From: Holtermannia corniformis
Lineage: Eukaryota; Basidiomycota; Tremellomycetes; Holtermanniales
Assembly: GCA_001599935.1 (NCBI GenBank)
Contig: BCIJ01000050.1
Location: forward strand, 8,068-49,734
Length of the DNA: 41,667 nt
Direction of reading: 5' to 3'
Part shown: one piece after another, positions 32,574 to 41,667 of the stretch
Position numbering within the stretch: position 1 is the stretch's first letter
How the letters are laid out: each line of letters starts with the position of its first letter
Notes under the pieces: generated by a model
The model's database searches: none
What the model was told of the DNA's origin: nothing
The model's input: the letters and a program-made list of their open reading frames with translations, nothing else
Program-made: the position numbers and the translations under genes

Positions 32574-34851
32574 ACGTGCGGAATGTGTCAGGCAGAAGCG
32601 AAGCGAGCCATTCAGGCTTTTGCGAAGCTGACGTGGGATCGACAGAAGGGAAGGCAAGTGCCAAGCCGGGTGGCAGGGCGGTAAGACTCAAGGCGGATGA
32701 GACGGGACCGGTAGCGGCTAGGTAACGAGGTTCGGCGCACGGAGCCGAAGTCGATCACCACATTGCGAGCCATCGGGAGCAGAGCATCCGAAGAGACCAT
32801 CGCGACTGGTAAATCACTGTCGCGCAATCGATCGGACGGCTGCGCGAGACTGCCATCGCGTGTAGCGACACGCGATCCTCGCCGGGGCCGGGCGCAGGCA
32901 GTATTATGGAGAACCATTTTTCCGCTCACGCCGCAGCCGTTGCATGGCAGAATGGCAGGGCGCGCCATGATGTATTTGACAATGACTGGCGTGGCCCATC
33001 CGAGCGAATCTCAGGGCAGTGCATGCGCTTCCGGCAGGTAGGACGACTATCATCACCTAGTCAAGCCGGCTAAGCGTGCATCGCAACACCTGTGCCGCGA
33101 CGCTGCCCAGCAAACACTGCAACAATCTGAGAAAGCCTGCGTGCAGGTCGTGCAGTGACGCAGATATAGCTCTTTACCCCTGAAAGCCATGCCGGGGAGT
33201 ATCGTTCAGTGATGGGAAGAACGTGCACTAGTGCGTAGCATGGTCACCGAGATCGCTCGTTCTGTAGACAACCGAGCAAGTAGAGGCTATTGCATGCGAC
33301 TTCGCAGCGGCTCGGAGACCACGCTAAGGGAATCAAATAACCATCAGTCCAGTTGATCGCGCAGCTGCAAGCACGGCGGATGCACGACGGCGCCAGGGCA
33401 CTGGCAAAGCGCTATGACGGTTTTTTTCACGTGTTCAGACAGCTGTAAAGCCCCAGCTGGCTGACGATGTCTTCGCAATTCTAACTAGCTTGACTGACTT
33501 GACGTCATCTCGAGGTGCTAGTACCGGATCGCGGACAGCCGAATGCTGCAGCTATACAAAGCTGCGCATCGCGATCGGCACCGGCGTAGCGCACCCTAGG
33601 ACTCATCGGCACCACCAGCGATTGTGGCACGGACCCGACAACTGCGCTCAGCACTAAAGACGGGCAATTCGGACCACCAATCGCAGGCACGCGTGCGCTT
33701 TACGACAGAGGGTACGGCCAGAGCGTGAGCTGAGACCGTAGGCTACATGAAGACTGTTGATGCGAACAGCCTTGACAACACACATGCATTAGCTGCGAAC
33801 AGCTTGCGTTGGTCTGAAGGCACGGCTGCTTCATGGTGGCGCGGCTCAAGAAGCGGTGTGGCATAGCTGAACCGAGTCCAGCTCTGAACAAAAGGCGGTT
33901 GACTGTAGCGGCTATCCGCTGCCTCGGCTAAACCAGACCGCACACGCCTTGCGAGCCGTTCCGCCAAGAGATAGGCAACGCCCGAGTTGAAAGCCGCAGA
34001 TCCGCTAGGCTATGGCGGACCAACGACGTTCGCTTGGCGTCGCGAAAAGCGATCATAGCACAAGTGTGGGAGCACTTTGTAGTGCCGCGTGAGATCAGGG
34101 TACGAGGACTGCGCGAGCCACGGTGACGAGCTGTCGGCGTCACCAGAGAGACGGTCATGACCGCAGCTGTCGACCCAACGGGCACCTGCTATTGCAAGAT
34201 AGCAGAGCGGTCGCTGACCAATTCAGCTGACGGACGACCTGCTCGACTTTAGTCGGCTCAGCGCGACATCTGGAATGGTCTAACGAGAAGTGATCGAGCA
34301 CGGCGCGAGCCGGAGTTACGATTGTCGTTTGAACGACACCGTCATCTGCGCAGGTGGATAGCTGATAGGCTAGCTCCTGATCAGGCCGTGCTGTGTGATT
34401 TGATAATACGTCAAGAGTAGCGCTGATGGGCATTGACACTATGCCATTTGGTAGCTGAGCAGTCTGACAGCGATCGCTGAGCGAGCAGCGACCGATGCGG
34501 ACAAAGAATCAGCGGCCAGCTTGCTTGCTGCTGATGCCCGATGGCATGAGCAGAGTGCTCTTGTGAACAGCCTGGTAGAGTAGTGGCAGAATTGGAAGAC
34601 ACCGACAACAAACCGCAGGCACGATCTACAGCCAGTCTCCAGCTGGGCAAAGACTGTCCGCTCGTTGGCTGCAGCAGGAACAGTATTCACGTACAGCTGG
34701 TTCGGTCATCGGTCTATGACTTGTGATGGCTGATGGTGTTCTGTCGTGATCGAGATTGTGTCGATGAGACGGCCGGGAGCCGTGCGGGAGCCAAACGAGA
34801 ACCTGCAAAGCAAAGCAGCTCACACGGAGCTGTTGCTGACTGGCGTGCTCT
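32574..34851. other. Gene-poor region upstream of the antizyme
   Basis: Apart from a possible 5' antizyme exon near 32600-32970, I see no supported gene in 2.3 kb. Open frames (for example 33505-33690, 33700-33891, 34155-34439 on the minus strand) are short, Cys/Ser/Arg-rich and unlinked by splice signals. No transposon ends, tRNA or satellite repeat was recognised. Confidence 0.45.
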
Positions 34852-35205
34852 ACCGCACGGCTTCGGGTCGTCCACATGACACGATGATTATCGGGGGCGG
34901 AGGCAACGGCCGATGGCGTACGAGGTCATCGGGCGGCCCGAGCGTTCGTACAAACAGCGCACGACAAGGTGACCGCATCGACGGATCGATATGTAGCAGT
35001 GGTAGCGGTGTCTGCTGCACCCGCACCTCGGCCGCCAGCCACCTGTCAGACACCCATCGGACCATGATCCGCTGTTTACCCGCCGTTCGCCGTTCGCACG
35101 CCCAGACCTCGACTTGAGCCATCACCTTGCTCTCGCGCTGGACTCTCCAACCAGAACCAACAGCTGGGATACTCACGCCGGGCTGAGATTAGCGCCAATG
35201 GTCAT
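34852..35205 (-). CDS. Possible small two-exon gene, product unknown
   Basis: Exon 1 (35177-35205) reads MTIGANLSPA and ends at GTGAGT. A 47-nt intron to an AG at about 35130 keeps the frame into KVMAQVEVWACERRTAGKQ and IMVRWVSDRWLAAEV, ending ISCGRPEAVR-like about 90 codons later. The open frame is long for the local composition and lies divergently upstream of VPS2, but the protein matches nothing I know and the acceptor is weak. Confidence 0.3.
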
Positions 35206-35548
35206 CTGCTTTGTTTGGTGATTCATTGTGAGAGTGGGTCAACTTGTGGATAGGCCTGAGTGCGTCAGTGCGGTTGGGTGGGAGTGGTGGTGAGCGTGCG
35301 CTGACCGGTTTGGCTGTGGTGGTGCTTGGGCTGGTGGTGGTGGTGGTGAGCAAAGCCGGGCGGTACAGTACAGGATTGGAGTCGAGGGGTATAGCCTAAA
35401 CCGGGTTACATAGTCGAATGGATTGTAATCAGATTAGGAATCACTGCCAAGTGGATTGTAATGGGATTAGCAAAAGTTATCCTAATCGACACTGGCACTG
35501 CGCACCGTCATCAGCACGAGTACCACCACGTTCAGAGCCACCGCCAGC
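35206..35548. other. Upstream region of VPS2
   Basis: No gene. Contains a GGTGGTGGT-rich patch near 35325-35350 and two related blocks, GTGGATTGTAATGGGATTAG (35451-35470) and the similar ATGGATTGTAATCAGATTAG (35418-35437), both 80-130 bp before the start codon. They could be promoter elements. Confidence 0.4.
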
Positions 35549-37016
35549 ATGAACATCCTCGTAAGCACCCGCAGCACCCAGCAGGCGGCCCTCACACGAT
35601 GCATAGGACACCCTGTTCGGGCGCTCGCTCACCCCAGCGGAACGGCTCAGGCAGCACCAACGCTCACTGCAAAAGGCACAGCGCGAACTCGACAGGGAAC
35701 GCGTCAAGCTCGAACAGCAAGAGAAGAAGACGATGGCTGATATTAAGCGGAGTGCAAAGGCGGGCCAGATGGTGGGTCGCTCGGCACGGCTGCTGCATCA
35801 TCTCTCGAGTCTAATACACGACTGACACCGACACAGAACGCATGCAAGATCCAAGCCAAAGACCTCGTCCGGACCCGACGCTACATTCAAAAGTTTACTC
35901 AGATGCGCGTCCAGCTCCAGGCCGTCTCGTTGCGCATGCAGACGTTGAGGTCCAACGAGCAGATGGCGGTGGCGATGAAGGGTGCGACGAGGGTGAGTGC
36001 GGCGTGACGAGGGCGAGGGACAAGCTGGGTGTGGCATGGCGAGGGGTGTGGTATAGCCAAAGCAGAGCCCGAGCCGGGTGTCGCTGTCAAGCACGATCTC
36101 TACCAAGTCTAGTCGGTTTCGTCGAGATCGGCCAAGACCGAGCTGGCTCGTAGAGATCACTCAAGCCCGAGGCGGGCGAGCGTGAGTGTAGCCTGCGCTG
36201 CGCTGAGACCATGTGGACCGGGTGCCTTTGATGGGTACATGACTGCTCGCGTGGCCTAGCTGTCGTGCGGGAGAGTACCAAGCCGCTCTGTGCTGAAGGG
36301 CTCTTCCCACTGCCAGCTAAAAGCGCATCAGCCTGCGGTCCCTGCATCATCTAGGTATATACCTCGTACGCCCACGGCATCCCTTTCACCTACCCACCCC
36401 ACCAGAGCCCCGTTCCGCCGCTAACGCTCGCTCACAGGCCATGGCGCAAATGAACCGCTCCCTCAACCTGCCTCAAATCCAAAAGATCATGAACGATTTC
36501 GAAAAGGAATCGGCCACCATGGACATGAAGGAGGAGATGATGTCGGACGCAGTGGATGACGCGATGGACGATGAGGCCGAGGGCGAGGGAGAGGAGGAGG
36601 AGGGTGATAGGGTCTTGAAGGAGGTTTTGGATGAGATTGGGCTGGGGCTGGGCCAGGCGGTGAGTTTCTCAACGCGGTGGGGTGTGACGGGCTTGACGGT
36701 TGATCTCTCGACTGTGAGGACCGCCAGAGGTTTTCGGCTGACGTACGCCGGCTGGTGGCGATCCCACCAACCTCTACCCTCTTATCTTGCCACCCATATC
36801 AACAACACAGACCGACGCTAACGATCACAGCTCGGCGATACCCCCTCGCACGCACCAATCTCGGAACAACCGCTCTCGAACCGACAGGCCGTCGCAGAGG
36901 GCCCTCTCGGTGCGCTTGGCGGGGATCTCCCGGGCTCAACTGGTGGTGGCGGTGGCGGCGCGAGGTCGGATGAGGACGCGCTGCAGGCGAGGTTGGATCA
37001 GTTGAGGCGTGATTGA
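35549..37016 (+). CDS. VPS2: ESCRT-III subunit Vps2 (CHMP2A-like)
   Basis: Polymerises with Snf7 and Vps24 on endosomes and recruits Vps4 for membrane scission. Five exons (35549-35560, 35607-35771, 35837-35992, 36438-36659, 36831-37016) give 246 aa. The 12-nt first exon MNIL joins DTLFGRSLTPAERLRQHQRS, the expected N-terminus. The basic helical core follows (ERVKLEQQEKKTMADIKRSA, NACKIQAKDLVRTRRYIQKF, SLNLPQIQKIMNDFEKES, MDMKEEMMSDAVDDAMDDE). After a Gly-rich linker, the C-terminus DEDALQARLDQLRRD is a MIM1 motif that binds the Vps4 MIT domain. Intron 3 (35993-36437) is 445 nt, about ten times the local norm, and intron 4 is 171 nt. Confidence 0.95.
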
Positions 37017-37899
37017 GCGATGAGGGGGAGGAGTGGGAGTGGTGCGGAAGGGGAACGTGGGTTGTATGATTAGATACGCTATGGATCAGATTGCCGTCGT
37101 TGCGCTTGGTGTGCGGTGCAACCGAAGATGGCGACGGCGTTGTACAGAGCGTGGTGGGGGAGCCAAGGAGATGAGGTAGCGAGAGGCAGCACCAACGACA
37201 TCGGTCGACTCGTCCAAACCAGCCCAGTCCCAGTCCCAGTTCCAGCTCCCAGAAGCCGATCCCAACCACAAGCGCTCGGATCTCAGCCGGTTGTGTGCAC
37301 TATCCTATTGATCTCGCTTCCAATCTACGAAAGCGCTACCTCGGAGAATGACTATTTCCCACTGTTCAGCGCTCAGCGCGTCGTAATGTACAGCGCCGGC
37401 CCGCTTTCCTTGAGATCTCTACAGCGAACCAGGTAGCTTGTTTAGGCTCGTTTGCCAAGGAATGCGCTTGGCCGGCGCGAGCGAGCTTGGTGTGCCTCCT
37501 AGTCACTACGGGCCAGGCCGATGGCTGTTTTTCGGTGGCCACGTAGCAGTTGCCGTAGGCGCCTCGTGGGCACTGAAAACTGCCGACCAACCATAGCCAC
37601 CTCGTAAACCACCCAAAGTAGTCATTGACAGCTGTTACATAAGCCACAAATGCACCCGTGGCCATCACAGTCAATTTCATGTTGCCTCCATAGCAACCAT
37701 GATAACCACGGAACCAGCACGCCAGCAAAACAGCCATGATAAACGCCTGCACTTCGGCTACGCTGCAGCTACGGGTGAGATCACGTGCTGGCTTTTGGTC
37801 AAATCTGCAGACGGTTCTCACGCTGGCTCACTGAGTGACATCCACCGTCTACAACCACTACTTCATTTCTTCGACTTGAAACTTGCCTGAAAGCTTCCC
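37017..37899. other. Intergenic stretch after VPS2
   Basis: The first 250 bp hold a C-rich low-complexity tract (CCCAGTCCCAGTCCCAG near 37222). A 151-codon minus-strand frame (37366-37821) has hydrophobic stretches but a basic, irregular C-terminus and no splice support, so I do not call it a gene. Short near-repeats around AACCATGATAACC and AGCCATGATAAAC occur at 37696-37742. Confidence 0.4.
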
Positions 37900-38280
37900 A
37901 TGCCGTCTTACATGCTACCAGAAGAGGACTACGAGACTTTATGGGCGCAGAACAAGACCATCGTGTGTTTGCCGCCCATGTTCGAGTTGCCGCCCGCAGC
38001 TGACTTCAGGCAGTACAACAAGCGCTTCGGCTGGTGCAAGTGTCTCAAATGTATGCTCAAGGGCGATCGGCAGGGCCAGAGGATCCGTGGGGACACATTC
38101 AAGCAGCATAAAGACGAGCAGCTGCAGCTCGAGCGGCACTCGCGGGTGACATCATCTACCCAGCCGACACCTGTTCCAACGCCACATCAGCCCCTCCATG
38201 CCTCCTCGCCATTCACACCTGCTTTCCCAGCACCTCGCCAGCCATCTGCTGGCCCCTCGCAGCCATTCGTCTTGTGTTAG
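37900..38280 (+). CDS. Small Cys-motif protein, possibly transposon-derived
   Basis: Intronless ORF of 126 aa from MPSYMLPEEDYETLWAQN. A motif WCKCLKCMLKGDRQGQRI followed by GDTFKQHKDEQ gives C-x-C-x2-C ... T-x3-H. This resembles the short zinc-binding N-terminus of some DDE/CACTA-like transposases in mushrooms, where C-x-C-x2-C precedes a T-x3-H. The rest is Pro/Ser/Thr-rich and ends FVLC. No transposase core follows, so it would be a fragment or an unrelated gene. Confidence 0.45.
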   Translation: MPSYMLPEEDYETLWAQNKTIVCLPPMFELPPAADFRQYNKRFGWCKCLKCMLKGDRQGQRIRGDTFKQHKDEQLQLERHSRVTSSTQPTPVPTPHQPLHASSPFTPAFPAPRQPSAGPSQPFVLC

Positions 38281-38360
38281 GGCTAGCCCCAAGAGGATTT
38301 AGGGTGGCGACGAGGTCCCGTTGGTGAAGTAAATCAGTCGCGTTGGTGAAGTCGACGACT

Positions 38361-38686
38361 GGCGATCGCTGGCGATCGCGGGGAAAAGTGGTGGGCAAGT
38401 AGAGTAACGAGTAATGGGCAAGACGAGTACCAGGAAGCGGCCTCGGGAGTCTAGGGTAGCCTTTGCTTAGAACCTATGATTAAAGCTCTCGAAGACTCGA
38501 GCTTGTACAATTGTTCGACAAGTCCCCCGCCGCGGCACTGCCCGCGGCCAAATCCCCGTAATCCCCAACCCCTTCGTAACCCCTCTTCCGCCGCCTGGCC
38601 CGTAACAGCAGCCCCTCCTTCAGTAGCGCAACGAGCTCGTTGCGCAAGTTGTACCCGCGCAGTACTGGCGGTCGCCAGCGATCGCC
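38361..38686. repeat. Inverted repeat pair, about 286 bp apart
   Basis: GGCGATCGCTGGCGATCGCG at 38361-38380 is matched in reverse complement at 38667-38686 (18 of 20 positions). The left copy is itself two tandem GGCGATCGC units. No clear target-site duplication was found, so the pair may bound a small non-autonomous element or be a structural repeat. Confidence 0.5.
38626..38645. repeat. Perfect 20-bp palindrome
   Basis: GCGCAACGAGCTCGTTGCGC equals its own reverse complement. It lies inside the inverted-repeat interval. Confidence 0.85.
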
Positions 38687-38952
38687 GCTTCACTGGCCCA
38701 TCGGGTAATCGGAGTCCGATCGGCCGATCTTCACCCTCCTTCCGACCACGTGTGCGCGCCGTCAAAGGAGTTGGCTAGTGATCTTGCCCGAGGTGTTGAA
38801 ACACCGTCGCCGGTGGTGATGGTTTGAACCCTGAGTGGCGACCGATGTGCCCGGCGCACAGTTCGCCCCATCTCACAAGAGCCGCTACAAAACTGGCAGC
38901 GTGCGTCGCCTTTTCTTCCACCAACAACTACCACTCAACTTTTCATTCAATC

Positions 38953-39222
38953 ATGCCGCCGCGCCGCAAGCTGAAGGGAGCCGCNGCCGCCGCCGCCGCC
39001 AAGAAGGCGGCGCCAACCAAGGAGGTAATGATGTTCCCACTGGCGATCGATCCTTGGCGCTGATCTCATCAGGTGTCTTTGACGCCGCCACCGGATTCGC
39101 CAGAGCCGGTGGTGTCCGGTCCCTCAGTCCCTCCCGCGCCCGTCGTTGCTGAGCCTTCGGGTTCCTCTCCCACCAAGGCGCGTTCGCGAATCGCCGGCGA
39201 TCGCCCCATTTGCCCGACGTGA
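38953..39222 (+). pseudogene. Short two-exon ORF, probably a truncated gene
   Basis: Exon 1 (38953-39024) reads MPPRRKLKGAAAAAAAKK, then AAPTKE. A 48-nt intron (GTAATG..ATCAG) follows, and exon 2 (39073-39222) continues VSLTPPPDSPEPVVSG to a stop after 73 aa. Immediately downstream, one frame over, the sequence reads LPDVIDLLQTTTPAPAAGA and IKTETGARKRRCGDLTREL before ending. This suggests a frame break in a longer basic, Ala/Pro-rich protein. One N lies in the Ala repeat. Function unknown. Confidence 0.35.
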
Positions 39223-40032
39223 TTGACTTGTTGCAGACCACCACGCCCGCGCCGGCCGCGGGCGCAATCAAAACCGAAACCGGCGCTCGCAAGCGACGGT
39301 GTGGAGATCTGACCCGCGAGCTACTGCTCGCGAGTTCAGTTCGGCCTTTGCTGGCCTCTTCTTATCTTCCGTACTTGAGATCTGAGTGGATAGGTTGCTG
39401 TTACATTCCTCTATCTTGACTACTTGCTAGGTTCCCTCGTTGTTCATTTCCTCCCTCTACTTCCTCTCGCGTCAGACGAGTCGCGATTGCAACTTCCGCC
39501 GCGAGCTTCAACCGCGACTATTCCTCGCGACTAAATCGCCGTTATCTCCACATCCCCCTACAACTTTGAATGTAGTCGTCCCCGACTACTAGAGCTTCCG
39601 GAGACAGCACCCATCCCTTGTGGGCACCGTCTCTGCTCTAGCCGCAACAGCGGCGAGGCTTCATACATTGGTCACGTAGGCTGCAGAATAACTTGACTTT
39701 GTTTCGCTCAAAATGTCGTGTTGTGAAATGAGTGGCTCGACTTTCCCTACTCAATGGTTCATTGACCGATTGTCGTTCTTACACTAGCAACCGCGAGTCG
39801 CGGCCGAGCAACTTTTTTTGTCTTTGCGCTCGTTGTCTCAACGCCGATTGTCGTATCGTGGCAGTATTACGGCACACACACACCGTTCAGCGAGGTTCAC
39901 TAAACCGCGCGGTGTCTTGTGTGTATGTTGACGGAAGATCTAACACCCTCCTTTGTTCGCGGTTTGTAAACAAACGCCGTACGCGCATCATGTTGTGTTG
40001 ATCAGTACAACACAACCGCCTTGCAATTTAAC
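39223..40032. other. Leader/intergenic region before the Zn2Cys6-like gene
   Basis: Pyrimidine-rich stretches, and an imperfect hairpin around 39598-39640 (GGAGAC pairing with GTCTC about 25 nt later). The first 150 bp carry the possible out-of-frame tail of the preceding remnant. No other gene seen. Confidence 0.4.
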
Positions 40033-41627
40033 ATGGCTGCACCACTTCTTCCCACCAATGCTGATCTCATCGATCGCGAATTGTTCGATGACGCGGGCGA
40101 GACCGTCATCAAGTACGTCCCCGAGGCGGCCAAGCGGCAAGACCTTNTGCCGCTNTTGAANAAGCTGCAAGCACGNTTATGCCGNGGCNCTAATGCTTGC
40201 GATGAGTGTCGAACNAGCAAGCTCAAGTGCTACAGCTTGCTGGACGGTGGTGGGGAATGCGTCCATTGCGAGCTGGCGGAGAAGATGTGCAGTGGTGGTA
40301 GTCCCGACGAGGCTGGCCCTCTTCTAGAGGCTGCCGCCTTTGACGATATGACNTTACGGCTCGCACTGCAAGAAATNCGGCGNGNCCTACANAAAGCGTG
40401 CGAGACTGAAAACTGGGTCATGCAGACCCCAAGCAAGAGCCGTGGCGTGAAGCGCAAGGGCCGCCAGGTTAGTTTATATGAAGCCCGAGCTCCNNTTAAC
40501 GCTNTAGTCAAACGTGGACGAAGCGCCNTCGGCGTCTAAGTCCATCTCGCGAGCCGCGAGTTCTTCGGCTCTCCAACCTGGTCGCGGTGGGGGCTCGCCA
40601 TCCAAACGGGCCAAGGGCGCAGCCGGCGGGTCCGGCAAGAAGGCTGCTGGTGGCTCCAGCAAGAAGGCAACGCCTTCCAAGTCCAAGGCCGGAGCCAACA
40701 AGGGCAAGAGCCTGAAGCGGCGCGCGAGTGTAAGTGCCGTATCTTGCGGGACCTTGTCAACACCTGACCCTTCCCAGGAGGGAGACGCGGTGAGGCGCTA
40801 CGCCGAGTCCGATTCGGATGGTAGTCTGTCTGAGACAGAAGACGAGGCCGAGGAGGACGAGGCGCGCGAGGGAGGCAGCCCATCAAAGCCTCGCGTCACG
40901 AACCGCAAATGGGAAAACATCCCCAAGCGCGTTCAGCCTCGGCGCGACGTCTTGTTGGACGACCTGGCCCAGGACAAGGACAACTCCCTTGCCCGTGAGT
41001 CTGGGAAGAAGCGACTGAAGACATCTCGCTAATGATAAACATAGGCGAGATCGCGCTCGTCCTGGCTCGCTGGGGAGGGGCGCATGAGGCTGTCCGTCAT
41101 CAGGCTCCGCTTGTTCGGACAGCTCTAGACCACTGTCACAAGGAGCTGGCCCGTCAATCCGAGCGCCTTGTCGAAATGCGAGCCGATTTCGACGAGAAGA
41201 TGGCGCAGGCGCAGGCGACGATCGCCAGTGTCCATCAGAGGATGGACACCGCTGTCGACCTCTGGGAGAGGGGAGCGGCATTTTACATGCACTTCCCGGA
41301 GCAGCGCGAGCCGCTCATGACACTACTCAAGTCCTTGGAGCCTTCCCTTCGGCCGGATGTAGGTGTTCTGGCGATCGTTTTTAACGTTATTCACTTCGTC
41401 TTTTTTAGGAACAGGCGTCAGCCAAGGCCCTTGCCGACATCAAGGCTCAAATGTACTTGGTGGACGCCATCTTCGCGGGTCCAGTTCCCGAGGCAAGTCT
41501 TTCAAAGTCGGGCTCTCACCCATTAACCATGTCTTAGCCCGACATCACAATGACCGGCTCGCACACGGTGCTAGAGCTAGAGGGGGAGGACAAGCTCAGC
41601 AGCAGCAGTAGCGAGGCCCCTGAGTAG
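40033..41627 (+). CDS. Zn2Cys6-like, coiled-coil protein of unknown role
   Basis: Six exons (40033-40467, 40508-40729, 40778-40994, 41045-41358, 41409-41492, 41538-41627) give 453 aa in phase. Residues ~56-87 read CDECR-x-SKLKC, then CVHCELAEKMC, spacing C-x2-C-x6-C-x9-C-x2-C-x6-C, as in Zn2Cys6 DNA-binding clusters. A basic Ser/Gly/Lys-rich stretch (KKAAGGSSKKATPSKSKAG) and an acidic patch (SETEDEAEEDEAREGG) follow. The C-terminal half is helical and probably coiled-coil (LDHCHKELARQSERLVEM, DFDEKMAQAQATIASVHQ). The protein ends in Ser/Glu-rich residues. Intron 5 is GC-AG (GAG|GCAAGT..CTTAG). At least a dozen ambiguous bases lie in exon 1 and intron 1, as if reads from several similar copies were merged. 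Nuclear role likely, otherwise unknown. Confidence 0.75.
41493..41537 (+). other. GC-AG intron
   Basis: The donor GAG|GCAAGT and acceptor GTCTTAG remove 45 nt and keep the frame from AIFAGPVPE into PDITMTGSHTVLELE. No GT donor nearby fits. CATTAAC supplies a branch site. Confidence 0.8.
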
Positions 41628-41667
41628 ATGTTGTATATGGTTCGGCCGCGGGCGGCTTTGTTGTAGC

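Larger units (their letters stand above)
38281..38952. other. Palindrome-rich intergenic region
   Basis: No gene supported. Contains a long-spaced inverted repeat and a 20-bp perfect palindrome, annotated separately. The last ~70 bp (ending CAACTTTTCATTCAATC) look like the leader of the next gene. Confidence 0.45.

Noticed and set aside
36487..36672. Pro/Arg-rich minus-strand frame in VPS2
   Set aside because: Antisense of the acidic Glu-rich VPS2 exon.
37366..37821. 151-codon minus-strand frame with hydrophobic stretches
   Set aside because: Irregular composition, basic C-terminus and no splice or family support.
39590..39645. Hairpin resembling a structured RNA
   Set aside because: Only two short stem segments pair and the loop region has mismatches; no RNA family fits.

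Overview
This window is nuclear DNA from a fungus, most likely a basidiomycete. Genes are dense and intron-rich. Introns are mostly 40-56 nt, with GT..AG ends and a CTGAC/CTAAC-type branch site close to the 3' end. Coding sequence is GC-rich. The gene set (Stt4, Wee1, a SIRT4-like sirtuin, Vps2, a GATA factor, tandem MnSODs, an ornithine decarboxylase antizyme, and a basidiomycete-type integrase gene) fits Basidiomycota, perhaps Agaricomycotina. That placement is inference. I read exon structures by eye from splice signals, reading-frame phase and conserved protein motifs.

Left edge (1-1622): an intron-bearing DDE integrase gene on the minus strand, cut by the window edge and containing ambiguous bases. 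2.15-9.31 kb: a roughly 29-exon gene for the PI 4-kinase Stt4, with an apparent AT-AC intron and an 8-nt exon right after the DFG motif. It converges on a four-helix membrane protein gene (9.33-10.25 kb). 10.66-12.08 kb: an unrecognised 428-aa protein, convergent with a GATA zinc-finger regulator (12.19-13.97 kb).

15.3-17.7 kb: two tandem Mn/Fe-superoxide dismutase genes with matching exon lengths. The first has a mitochondrial presequence and the second probably encodes a cytosolic form. 17.8-21.1 kb: a gene-sparse stretch with four small minus-strand ORFs that look like divergent paralogues of one helical protein family, plus other small ORFs of doubtful status.

21.8-25.1 kb: Wee1 mitotic inhibitor kinase. 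25.3-26.8 kb: a ten-exon sirtuin with an 8-nt microexon. 27.1-29.6 kb: an atypical basidiomycete protein-kinase-like gene, followed upstream (29.9-31.3 kb) by a decayed second copy. 31.6-32.6 kb: ornithine decarboxylase antizyme, apparently expressed through a +1 ribosomal frameshift at CTT-TGA. 32.6-35.5 kb is nearly gene-free. 35.5-37.0 kb: the ESCRT-III subunit Vps2.

37.9-41.6 kb: accessory material. It holds a Cys-rich small protein, palindromes and an inverted repeat, a short gene remnant, and a complete gene for a Zn2Cys6-like coiled-coil protein of unknown role. Ambiguous bases occur only here and at the left edge, as expected if both edges carry multicopy sequences.
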